Positions 13,510-21,673 of a stretch of DNA of 22,305 nucleotides are shown here, one piece after another. Each line of letters opens with the position of its first letter. The stretch's first letter is position 1. Source of the DNA: Streptomyces sp. (lineage in GTDB: Bacteria > Actinomycetota > Actinomycetes > Streptomycetales > Streptomycetaceae); the NCBI GenBank assembly GCA_003519485.1, contig DOWQ01000781.1:1-22305 (forward strand), written 5' to 3'. The translations under genes were made by a program, and so were the position numbers. The notes under the pieces were generated by a model that saw nothing but the letters and a program-made list of their open reading frames with translations, did not search any database and had not been told where the DNA came from.

Positions 13510-15810
13510 TCAGGTTCGCGCTGTACCGCCGGTCACGGTCACCGGCTCCAGCCGGATCACCACGGATTTGCTGGTGGGGGTGTTGCTGGTGTCGGCGGTG
13601 GCGTCGAGCGGGACGAGGACGTTGGTCTCCGGGTAGTAGGCGGCCGCGCAGCCGCGGGCGGTGGGGTAGCGCACCACGCGGAAGCCGGGGGCGCGGCGCT
13701 CCGAGCCGTCCGCCCACTCGCTGACGAGGTCGGCGTAGGAGCCGTCCGGCAGGCCGAGGTCCGCGGCGTCCTCCGGGTGCACCAGGACGACGCGGCGGCC
13801 GTTCTTGATGCCACGGTAGCGGTCGTCCAGGCCGTAGATCGTGGTGTTGTACTGGTCGTGCGAGCGCAGCGTCTGGAGCAGCAGCCGGCCCTCGGGAACG
13901 CGGGGGTACTCCACCGCGGCAGCCGTGAAGTTGGCCTTGCCGGTGGCGGTGGGGAAGCTGCGGTCGTCGCGCGGGGCGTGCGGCAGGGTGAATCCGCCGG
14001 GGCGGGCGACCTTGGTCTCGAAGTCCTCGAAGCCGGGGACGACACGGGAGATGCGGTCCCGGACGAGGCGGTAGTCCCCCTCGAACTCCTCCCAGGGGGT
14101 GCGGCTCGCGTCACCGAGCACCCGGCGGGCGAGCCGGCAGACGATGGCGGACTCGGAGAGCAGCTGCGGACCGGCGGGCTCCAGCCGGCCCCGCGAGGCA
14201 TGAACCATGCCCATCGAGTCCTCGACGGTGACGAACTGCTCCCCGGTGGCCTGTGCGTCCCGCTCGGTGCGGCCCAGGGTGGGCAGGATCAGCGCGCGGG
14301 CGCCGGTCACGACATGCGAGCGGTTGAGCTTCGTGGACACATGGACGGTGAGCCGCGCGCGGCGCATCGCGGCCTCGGTGACCTCCGTGTCGGGGGAGGC
14401 GGCGACGAAGTTGCCGCCCATCGCGAAGAAGACCTTCGCGTCGCCGTCGCGCAGGGCGCGGATGGCCCGTACGACGTCGAGGCCGTGCTTGCGCGGCGGC
14501 GCGAAGCCGAACTCCGCCTCCAGGGCGTCGAGGAACTCGGGGGCCGGGCGCTCGAAGATGCCCATGGTGCGGTCGCCCTGCACATTGCTGTGGCCGCGGA
14601 CGGGGCAGACGCCGGCGCCCGGGCGGCCGATGTTGCCGCGCAGCAGGAGGAAGTTGACGACCTCCCGGATGGTCGGCACGGAGTGCTTGTGCTGGGTGAG
14701 GCCCATGGCCCAGCAGACGACGATGCGGCGGGAGTCGAGAATCATGCGCAGCGCCGCGTCGATGTCGGCCTGCGCCAGGCCGGTGGCCCGCAGCGCCTCC
14801 TCCTCGTCGGCGGCGCGGGCCTGCGTGGCGAACTCCTCGAAGCCGTGCGTGTACTCGCTGACGAACTCCTTGTCGACGGCGCCCTCGGTGGCCAGGATCA
14901 GCCGGTTCAGCGCGCGGAAGAGGGCTTGGTCGCCGCCGAGCCGGATCTGCAGGAAGAGGTCGGTGAGCGCCGTGCCGCCGCCGGCCAGGCCGCGGGCGTG
15001 CTGCGGGTTCTTGAACCGCTCCAGGCCGGCCTCGGGCAGCGGGTTGACGGTGATGATGCGGGCGCCGCCGGCCTTGGCCTTCTCCAGGGCGGAGAGCATC
15101 CGGGGATGGTTGGTGCCCGGATTCTGCCCGGCGACGATGATCAGGTCAGCCTCGTACAGGTCCTCCAGCAGGACGCTGCCCTTGCCGACGCCGATGGTCT
15201 CGGTGAGCGCCGAGCCGGACGACTCGTGGCACATGTTGGAGCAGTCGGGGAGGTTGTTGGTGCCGAACTCGCGGGCGAAGAGCTGGTAGAGGAAGGCGGC
15301 CTCGTTGCTCGTACGGCCCGAGGTGTAGAAGACGGCCTCGTCGGGGGAGCCGAGCGCGCGCAGCTCCTCGGCGATGATGTCGAACGCGCGCTCCCAGGAG
15401 ACGGGTTCATAGGACTCGGCGCCGTCCTCGAGGTACATCGGCCGGGTGAGGCGGCCCTGCTGGCCGAGCCAGTAGCCGCTGCGGCCGGCGAGGTCTGCGA
15501 CCGGGTGGTCGGCGAAGAAGGCGGGGGTGACGCGGCGCAGCGTCGCCTCCTCGGCGACGGCCTTGGCGCCGTTCTCGCAGAACTCCGCGGCATGCCGCTT
15601 GTCGCCCTCCGGCCAGGCGCAGCCGGGGCAGTCGAAGCCGTCCTTCTGGTTGACCTTGAGGAGGGTGAGGGCCGTGCGGCGGACGCCCATCTGCTGCTGG
15701 GCCATGCGCAGGCTGTGCCCGACGGCCGGGAGCCCGGCGGCCGCGTGCTGCGGAGGGCCCACCTCCGGCGCGTCCTGGACCGGATCGCTCGCGGGCGGTT
15801 TGCCTGCCAT
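13510..15810 (-). CDS. FdhF/YdeP-type molybdopterin oxidoreductase
   Basis: A 766-residue member of the formate-dehydrogenase-alpha-like branch (FdhF/YdeP) of the molybdopterin superfamily, expected to be cytoplasmic as no Tat signal is present. It opens with a CPGCAWP motif (C61, C64) in place of the usual four-cysteine 4Fe-4S cluster motif. Next comes NMCHESSG, where C194 occupies the place of the molybdenum-ligating Cys/Sec. Cofactor-binding stretches follow (IIVAGQNPGTNHPRM, VCWAMGLTQHKHS, LLRGNIGRPGAGVCPVRGHSNVQGDRTMG) and then the C-terminal molydopterin-dinucleotide-binding domain (LLLQTLRSHDQYNTTIYG). ATG 15810 has GGGAG 8 nt upstream. It is divergent from polA with 184 bp between. 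The reaction is not established for this branch; E. coli YdeP is linked to acid resistance. It has no partner subunit genes nearby. Confidence 0.92.
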   Translation of the reverse strand: MAGKPPASDPVQDAPEVGPPQHAAAGLPAVGHSLRMAQQQMGVRRTALTLLKVNQKDGFDCPGCAWPEGDKRHAAEFCENGAKAVAEEATLRRVTPAFFADHPVADLAGRSGYWLGQQGRLTRPMYLEDGAESYEPVSWERAFDIIAEELRALGSPDEAVFYTSGRTSNEAAFLYQLFAREFGTNNLPDCSNMCHESSGSALTETIGVGKGSVLLEDLYEADLIIVAGQNPGTNHPRMLSALEKAKAGGARIITVNPLPEAGLERFKNPQHARGLAGGGTALTDLFLQIRLGGDQALFRALNRLILATEGAVDKEFVSEYTHGFEEFATQARAADEEEALRATGLAQADIDAALRMILDSRRIVVCWAMGLTQHKHSVPTIREVVNFLLLRGNIGRPGAGVCPVRGHSNVQGDRTMGIFERPAPEFLDALEAEFGFAPPRKHGLDVVRAIRALRDGDAKVFFAMGGNFVAASPDTEVTEAAMRRARLTVHVSTKLNRSHVVTGARALILPTLGRTERDAQATGEQFVTVEDSMGMVHASRGRLEPAGPQLLSESAIVCRLARRVLGDASRTPWEEFEGDYRLVRDRISRVVPGFEDFETKVARPGGFTLPHAPRDDRSFPTATGKANFTAAAVEYPRVPEGRLLLQTLRSHDQYNTTIYGLDDRYRGIKNGRRVVLVHPEDAADLGLPDGSYADLVSEWADGSERRAPGFRVVRYPTARGCAAAYYPETNVLVPLDATADTSNTPTSKSVVIRLEPVTVTGGTART

Positions 15811-15994
15811 GGATTTCTCCCTCGGTGCTGTTCATCGCTGTGACACGATCCTCCCACGCAGTGCTGACAGCGGGCACGGGCCCTCCTCACAGCGCGGGAC
15901 CCGCACGCGGCCCGGTGGAGCCCGGCTGGTGCCGGTGCCGGGCGCGGTGCGCGGCGGGTCCGGAGTGTCGGTGCGGCGTGGCAGGATCGTGGGC

Positions 15995-18730
15995 GTGGCA
16001 GAGACAGCATCGAAGAAGACCGCAGCGACCGCTCCCGCCGGGCCGGAGGGTGGCCGGCCCAGACTGATGCTCATGGACGGACACTCCCTGGCATATCGCG
16101 CGTTCTTCGCGTTGCCGGCGGAGAATTTCACCACCAGCTCCGGACAGCCGACGAACGCCATCTACGGCTTCGCGTCGATGCTGGCGAACACGCTCCGCGA
16201 CGAGCGGCCGACGCACTTCGCGGTGGCCTTCGACGTGTCCCGCAAGACCTGGCGCTCCGAGGAGTTCCCGGAGTACAAGGCGAACCGCTCCAAGACGCCG
16301 GACGAGTTCAAGGGCCAGGTCGAGCTGATCGGCGAGCTGCTCGACACGATGCGGGTCACGCGGTTCGCCGTGGACGGCTTCGAGGCGGACGACGTCATCG
16401 CCACCCTCGCCACCCGGGCTGCGGAGGCCGGCTTCGAGGTACTGATCGTCACCGGTGACCGGGATGCCTTCCAGCTCGTCAGCGACGACGTGACGGTGCT
16501 CTACCCGACCAAGGGCGTCTCGGAGCTGACGCGCTTCACACCCGCCAAGGTGCAGGAGAAGTACGGCCTGTCCCCGGCGCAGTATCCGGACTTCGCCGCG
16601 CTGCGCGGCGACCCCTCCGACAACCTCCCCGGCATCCCCGGCGTCGGCGAGAAGACCGCCGCGAAGTGGATCAATCAATTCGGGTCGTTCGACGAGCTGG
16701 TGGAGCGGGTCGACGAGGTCAAGGGCAAGGTCGGGCAGAGCCTCCGGGACCACCTGGAGGCCGTCAAGCTCAACCACCGGCTGACGGGGATGATAAAGGA
16801 CGTCGAGCTGCCGGCCGGCCCGGCGGAGCTGTGCCGCGAGGCCTACGACCGTACGGCCATGGCCGTACTGCTCGACGCCCTGGAGATCCGCAATCCGAAC
16901 CTGCGGGAGCGGCTGCTGGCCGTCGACCCCGGCGCGGAGGAGGCGCCCGCCCCCGCCCCGGCGGCCGGCGTGCAGGTGGACGGCGAGCGACTCGGCGCGG
17001 GCGAGCTCGCCCCTTGGCTGCGGGAGCACGGCACCCGGCCGCTCGGCGTCGCCACGGTCGCCGCCTGGGCGCTGGGCAGCGGCAGCGTCACCGAGATCGC
17101 CCTGGCGCTGGCCTCGGGCCCCGCCGTGTGGGTCGATCCGACCGAGCTGGACGAGGCCGACGAGCGCGCCTTCGCCACCTGGATCGCCGACGCCGACAGC
17201 CCCAAGGTCATGCACAAGTCCAAGGAGTCGATGCGGGTCTTCGCCGAGCACGGCTGGACGGTCGGTGGCGTCGCGATGGACACCGCCCTGGCCGCCTACC
17301 TCGTCAAGCCCGGCCGGCGCACCTTCGACCTGGACGCCCTCTCCCTGGAGTATCTGGACCGGGAGCTGGCCGGGGCGGCGGCCGACAGCGGGCAGCTGGC
17401 CTTCGGCGCCGACGAGCAGGCCGAGCAGGAAGCGCTGATGGCCCAGGCCCGTACGGTCGTGGATCTCGGCGCGGTGTTCGAGGAGCGGCTCGCGGAGGTC
17501 GGCGCGGCCGGTCTGCTGCGCGACGTGGAGCTGCCGACCTCGGAGCTGCTCGCCCGGATGGAGCGGTCCGGCATCGCCGCTGACCGCGGCTGGCTGGACC
17601 GGATGGAGCAGCAGTTCGCGGGCGCCGTGCAGCAGGCGGTCAAGGAGGCGCACGACGCGGTGGGCCACGAGTTCAACCTCGGCTCCCCCAAGCAGCTCCA
17701 AGAGGTGTTCTTCGGCGAGCTGGGCCTGCCCAAGACCAAGAAGACCAAGACCGGGTACACCACCGACGCCGACGCGCTCGGCTGGCTGGCCCAGCAGACC
17801 GACCACGAGCTGCCCGTGATCATGCTGCGCCACCGCGAGCAGGCCCGGCTGCGGTCCACGGTCGAGGGGCTGATCAAGACGATCGCCCCCGACGGGCGCA
17901 TCCACACCAGCTTCAACCAGACCGTGGCCGCCACCGGCCGGCTCTCCTCCACCGACCCAAACCTCCAGAACATCCCGGTGCGGACGGACGAGGGCCGAGC
18001 CATCCGCCGGGGCTTCGTCGTCGGCGAGGGCTTCGAGTCCCTGCTGACGGCCGACTACAGCCAGATCGAGCTGCGGGTGATGGCCCACCTCTCCGAGGAC
18101 GAGGGCCTCCTCGAGGCGTTCACCTCCGGCGAGGACCTGCACACCACGGTCGCCTCCCAGGTCTTCGGCGTCGCCAAGACCGAGGTGGACCCGGAGATGC
18201 GCCGCAAGATCAAGGCGATGTCGTACGGCCTCGCCTACGGGCTGTCCGCGTTCGGCCTCTCCCAGCAGCTGAACATCGCGCCGGACGAGGCCAAGAAGCT
18301 GATGGACACCTACTTCCTGCGCTTCGGCGGTGTCCGGGACTATCTGCACCGGGTGGTGGAGGAGGCGAGGGCCACCGGTTACACCGAGACGATCCTCGGC
18401 CGCCGCCGCTATCTGCCGGACCTCAACAGCGACAACCGGCAGCGCCGCGAGGCCGCCGAGCGGATGGCGCTCAACGCCCCGATCCAGGGCACCGCCGCCG
18501 ACATCGTCAAGATCGCGATGCTGAAGGTCGACGAGGTGCTGACCGCGGAGAAGCTCGAGTCGCGGATGCTGCTCCAGGTCCACGACGAGATCGTGCTGGA
18601 GGTCGCGCCCGGCGAGCGGGGCCGGGTCGAGGAGCTGGTCCGCCGCGAGATGGCCGGGGCGGCGCAACTGCGGGCGCCGCTGGACGTCTCCATCGGCTTC
18701 GGCAGGGACTGGGAGTCGGCCGCACACTGA
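15995..18730 (+). CDS. polA: DNA polymerase I
   Basis: DNA polymerase I fills gaps and removes RNA primers in replication and repair. 911 residues in three parts: the 5'-3' exonuclease (about 20-320, LMLMDGHSLAYRAFF with D28, then GDRDAFQL and GDPSDNLPGIPGVGEKTA), a degenerate 3'-5' exonuclease region (about 340-520), and the polymerase (about 530-911). Polymerase motif A is DYSQIELR with D687; motif B runs R736, K740, Y744, Y748; motif C is VHDEIVLEV with D864 and E865. The proofreading D-x-E motif is absent (GVATVAAW at 351-358), so proofreading is probably lost, as in mycobacterial and Taq enzymes. GTG 15995 is chosen because AGGA lies 8 nt upstream; GTG 15989 in frame is too close to it. 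Monocistronic and divergent from the oxidoreductase. Confidence 0.97.
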   Translation: MAETASKKTAATAPAGPEGGRPRLMLMDGHSLAYRAFFALPAENFTTSSGQPTNAIYGFASMLANTLRDERPTHFAVAFDVSRKTWRSEEFPEYKANRSKTPDEFKGQVELIGELLDTMRVTRFAVDGFEADDVIATLATRAAEAGFEVLIVTGDRDAFQLVSDDVTVLYPTKGVSELTRFTPAKVQEKYGLSPAQYPDFAALRGDPSDNLPGIPGVGEKTAAKWINQFGSFDELVERVDEVKGKVGQSLRDHLEAVKLNHRLTGMIKDVELPAGPAELCREAYDRTAMAVLLDALEIRNPNLRERLLAVDPGAEEAPAPAPAAGVQVDGERLGAGELAPWLREHGTRPLGVATVAAWALGSGSVTEIALALASGPAVWVDPTELDEADERAFATWIADADSPKVMHKSKESMRVFAEHGWTVGGVAMDTALAAYLVKPGRRTFDLDALSLEYLDRELAGAAADSGQLAFGADEQAEQEALMAQARTVVDLGAVFEERLAEVGAAGLLRDVELPTSELLARMERSGIAADRGWLDRMEQQFAGAVQQAVKEAHDAVGHEFNLGSPKQLQEVFFGELGLPKTKKTKTGYTTDADALGWLAQQTDHELPVIMLRHREQARLRSTVEGLIKTIAPDGRIHTSFNQTVAATGRLSSTDPNLQNIPVRTDEGRAIRRGFVVGEGFESLLTADYSQIELRVMAHLSEDEGLLEAFTSGEDLHTTVASQVFGVAKTEVDPEMRRKIKAMSYGLAYGLSAFGLSQQLNIAPDEAKKLMDTYFLRFGGVRDYLHRVVEEARATGYTETILGRRRYLPDLNSDNRQRREAAERMALNAPIQGTAADIVKIAMLKVDEVLTAEKLESRMLLQVHDEIVLEVAPGERGRVEELVRREMAGAAQLRAPLDVSIGFGRDWESAAH

Positions 18731-18865
18731 CGGCCCGCGGGCAGGAGGGCACGGCGGATCTGAGGCTCAGCCGATCGGAGGCTCGTCGGCTCCGGGCGCG
18801 ATGGGCCGGCGGGGGAGTGGTGCGGTCGGCCGGTGAGGTCGTACCGGTCGGAAACCGGGTTTGGG

Positions 18866-19885
18866 TCAGGAACCGGTGCGGCGCGGGCCGCTCGGGCCCG
18901 CGCTGCTCGCCCCGTCCGGGCTGCCGGTACTGCCGGCGACTCCCGTGCCACTCATGCTTCCGGTGCCGCTCGTGCGGTCCGTGCGGCTCCCGGCGGCGGC
19001 CGGTTCGCGGGCGGGGACCGGGGGCCTCTCCGGCGTGGAGCGGCGTGCGCCGCTGCCCGAGCCGTGGCGGATCCGGACCACCACCGCGTACAGCACCAGC
19101 CCCGCGGTGAGGCCCGCCCCCGCGCCGAACAGCGCTAAGGGGGTGTAGTCGACCACGTTGTAGTCCCAGCCCGTGGCGGCATGTTGGCGCAGGCAACGGT
19201 GCACGGCCCCGGCGAGCGCGCACGAGCCCAGCAGCAGCCAGGAGAGCAGCCGCTCGCCGGCCGTCAGCCGCGGCACGGGCCCGCGCCCCGCCGGCGAGTC
19301 CGGCACCGGCCGCCCCGCCACCGGGTCCGGCATCCGGCGCACGGCCGGGATCAGGTACGCCCCGAGAGCCAGCAGCGCCACAGCCGAACCGCCGTACTGC
19401 ACGTAGTAGTAGAGGGGGAAACCCGCCAGGAATCCGGCGAGCACCGGCAGCAGCCGCACGCCCCACTAATCCAGGTGTGTGAAGGCGTCCAGGAGGATGT
19501 GCGTGCCCGAGCCGAGCGCCGCGGACAGCCAGAACCACAGCACCAGCGGCAGCACCGGCCGGCCCCGCCACGGCGTTCCGCGCAGCAGCCCGTACGCCCG
19601 GTCCCGCCATGTCGCCGGAAACAGCGCCGCCAGCGGCTCGCGCAGCAGCAGCCAGGCACCGACCAGCAGCCCGGTCAGCAGGGCGTCCACGGTGAGCACC
19701 CCGTACGGGGAATGGGTGATCTCCCCGAACGCCACCGCGCCGGAGAGCGCCGTGCCCGCGTAGTAGGGCAGGTCCGGCGCGAACGACCCGGCCACCAACG
19801 CCGAGGCGACCAGCGGCCCGCGGGCCCGCCCGTCCCGTCGCAGCGCCGGCAGCACCGCCGCGGCATGGCTGAGCGTGAACGGCAC
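18866..19885 (-). pseudogene. DUF4184-type membrane protein gene interrupted by an in-frame TAG
   Basis: The coding frame starts at GTG 19885 (VPFTLSHAAAVLPAL, the usual DUF4184 opening, behind GGGGGA) and runs 139 residues to a TAG at 19466-19468. It continues in the same frame with WGVRLLPVLAGFLAGFPLYYY to a stop at 18866. Both halves fit one protein of about 339 residues: conserved HSPYGVLTVD and HILLDAFTHLD before the stop, the partner WGVRLLPV directly after. Several membrane helices are evident; the last 60 residues are a Gly/Ser/Thr-rich tail. A GTG at 19459 could restart the second half. There is also an in-frame TTA leucine codon at 19136-19138, rare in Streptomyces and read only by the bldA tRNA. 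Single nonsense mutation, sequencing error or stop readthrough are all possible. Function unknown. Confidence 0.8.
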
Positions 19886-20007
19886 ACGTCCCCCCGTCGC
19901 GTCCCTGATCAGTCCACCACAGTACGCGGGACCGGATCCGCTCACCGCCGTGACAACGAAGGGTGGGAATGTCGTGAAACCTGGAGTGACCCGGTGACCG
20001 CGGCGCG

Positions 20008-20037
20008 GAAGTTGTCGTACTGTCGCCGAAGTTGTCG
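20008..20037. repeat. direct repeat GAAGTTGTCG upstream of the transglycosylase gene
   Basis: GAAGTTGTCG occurs at 20008-20017 and again at 20028-20037, exactly 20 bp apart (about two helical turns), 85 bp before the transglycosylase start. Just upstream is GTGACCCGGTGACC, itself a repeat of GTGAC. Such spacing suits a response regulator binding as a tandem dimer; the regulator is unknown. Confidence 0.5.
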
Positions 20038-20122
20038 CATCGGGCAGCCGGGTCACAGCGCACGGCGCCGGTGGTATCGGGGGAATGGCGAGCCCGCTTT
20101 TTGTCCATGGAGGGACGCACGT

Positions 20123-21448
20123 ATGGCAGCGCAATTCCGCCGACGGCTCCGCAGGGGAGCAGCCACGACAGCCATTGCGGCGGTCGCGATGGCGGCGCTC
20201 ACGGCCTCCCAGGCGCCGGATTCGCAGCCGGGGGACCCGGGAGCCTCCGCCGGTTCACCGTCCGAGGACCACCCCATCGACGGCGGATCCCCCTACCACA
20301 CGGACCTGCCGCCACTGCGGGCCCCGGACAAGCCCGGCACCTCCATAGACCTGCCCGGCCTCGGCGGCAGCGAGTCCGGGATACCGGCCACCGTCCTCGC
20401 CGCGTACAAGAAGGCGGAAGCGGCGCTCGCGGACAGCAACCCGGGCTGCAACCTCCCCTGGGAACTGCTCGCCGCGATCGGCAAGGTGGAGTCCGGGCAG
20501 GCGCGCGGCGGAGCCGTGGACGCCGAGGGCACCACCCTGAAGCCGATCCTCGGGCCGCAGCTCAACGGCAACGGCTTCGCCAACATCTCGGACACCGACG
20601 GCGGTACGTACGACGGGGACAGCACGCACGACCGGGCCGTCGGCCCGATGCAGTTCATCCCGTCCACCTGGATGACCTGGGGTACGGACGGCAACGCCGA
20701 CGGCGAGAAGGACCCCAACAACATCTACGACGCCGCGCTCGCCGCCGGGCGCTACCTCTGCGCCCACGGCCGCGATCTGTCGGACAAGCAGGATCTCGAC
20801 CAGGCGATCCTCGGCTACAACCGCTCGCAGGAGTATCTGCGCACCGTCCTGTCCTGGCTGGAGTTCTACCGAGAGGGCGCCCACGAGGTTCCCGACGGCT
20901 CGGGCGTGCTGCCCACCACCCCGGGCGCCGGCAACGGCTTCACGGGCAACGGCCCGGGCGGGGGCGGCGCCGGAGACGGCTCGGGGAACGGGACCGGGTC
21001 CGGCGGTTCCGGTGACGGCGACGGCGGCTCCGGCGACGGTGGCTCCGGCGATGGCGGCTCGGGCGACGATGGTTCCGGCAACGGTGGCCCCGGCGGCGGC
21101 AACGGCGGTTCCGGCGAGGGTTCCGACAGGCCGACCGCCACAGCCAGCGGCAGCATCGGCCCCGGGGCGTCTCCCTCGGCGTCAGCGTCGCCCTCCCCGT
21201 CCGAGTCCGAGTCCGAGCCCGGAGCCGGTGAGTCGGAGAACCCGGAGTGCCCGACCCCGTCCGGATCGTCCTCCCCGTCCGAGTCCACGTCGCCCAGCGG
21301 CAGTGAGTCCTCCGGCGGCTCGACCGAAGAGCCCGAGGACCCCTGTGGCGAGGACGGCGCGGAGGCGAAGCAGGCGGACGCTCAGCCGTCCCCCTCGTCC
21401 AGCACCGGCTCGGCCGTGGGGGCCTCCGCGGCCCGCCTCGCCACCTGA
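20123..21448 (+). CDS. secreted lytic transglycosylase (MltB/SLT-2 type) with low-complexity tail
   Basis: A peptidoglycan-cleaving enzyme acting outside the cell. 441 residues: a signal peptide with an arginine-rich start (MAAQFRRRLRRG), a hydrophobic core and a likely cut after TASQA near residue 31; a short linker; the transglycosylase domain from about 85 to 270 with catalytic E123 in AIGKVESG, then AVGPMQFIPSTWMTWG, DPNNIYDAALAAGRYLC and ILGYNRS; and a tail of about 150 residues, first Gly/Ser/Asp-rich repeats, then Ser/Pro/Glu-rich. There is no LPxTG sorting motif or C-terminal membrane helix, so it is probably released or wall-associated through the tail. ATG 20123 has GGAGGGA (20109-20115) 7 nt upstream. 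It is divergent from the DUF4184 gene and followed by a hairpin at 21468-21506. Confidence 0.92.
   Translation: MAAQFRRRLRRGAATTAIAAVAMAALTASQAPDSQPGDPGASAGSPSEDHPIDGGSPYHTDLPPLRAPDKPGTSIDLPGLGGSESGIPATVLAAYKKAEAALADSNPGCNLPWELLAAIGKVESGQARGGAVDAEGTTLKPILGPQLNGNGFANISDTDGGTYDGDSTHDRAVGPMQFIPSTWMTWGTDGNADGEKDPNNIYDAALAAGRYLCAHGRDLSDKQDLDQAILGYNRSQEYLRTVLSWLEFYREGAHEVPDGSGVLPTTPGAGNGFTGNGPGGGGAGDGSGNGTGSGGSGDGDGGSGDGGSGDGGSGDDGSGNGGPGGGNGGSGEGSDRPTATASGSIGPGASPSASASPSPSESESEPGAGESENPECPTPSGSSSPSESTSPSGSESSGGSTEEPEDPCGEDGAEAKQADAQPSPSSSTGSAVGASAARLAT
21002..21120 (+). repeat. Gly/Ser/Asp tandem repeat within the transglycosylase gene
   Basis: About seven imperfect 15-bp units encode GGSGD and variants (GGSGDG, DGSGNG, GGSGEG). 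The DNA units differ mainly at third positions. The repeat encodes a flexible acidic linker and is a likely site of length variation between strains. Confidence 0.85.
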
Positions 21449-21467
21449 CGTACTCCGACAAGACGGG

Positions 21468-21506
21468 ACCGGCCGGGCCGCACCTCGAAAGGGCGGCCGG
21501 GCCGGT
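21468..21506 (+). terminator. hairpin after the transglycosylase gene
   Basis: The arms 21468-21481 (ACCGGCCGGGCCGC) and 21493-21506 pair over 14 positions with a single G-G mismatch, around an 11-nt loop. It starts 19 bp after the transglycosylase stop. A 15-bp tandem duplication (CGGGCCGGTACGCGC at 21498-21512 and 21513-21527) overlaps its right arm. Confidence 0.6.
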
Positions 21507-21673
21507 ACGCGCCGGGCCGGTACGCGCGCGGCCGCCCGCCCCCGGCCGTCCGGCTGCGTGCCGGGCCCGAGCCACCCGCAGCACTGTCCCCGCAGTGCAG
21601 TTCATCAACACCCGGTTCGCAGCGCCGTGCCACTCAAGGCCGTCCCCCGGCGGCGGCCCTCAGTGCGAGGCCG

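Noticed and set aside
13480..15843. 787-residue plus-strand open frame opposite the molybdopterin oxidoreductase
   Set aside because: Shadow frame; the minus strand encodes a protein with cofactor motifs throughout.
15887..18727. 946-residue minus-strand open frame opposite polA
   Set aside because: Shadow frame rich in Leu/Gly/Val/Asp with no domain; the plus strand carries all PolA motifs.
19466..19468. Idea that the unusual tRNA suppresses the TAG in the DUF4184 gene
   Set aside because: The tRNA anticodon is CAA, which reads UUG; an amber suppressor needs CUA.
19960..20122. c-di-AMP (ydaO-type) riboswitch upstream of the cell-wall hydrolase
   Set aside because: The expected conserved blocks of actinobacterial ydaO leaders are not recognisable and the leader is short; only the GTCCATGGAGGGA end is reminiscent.
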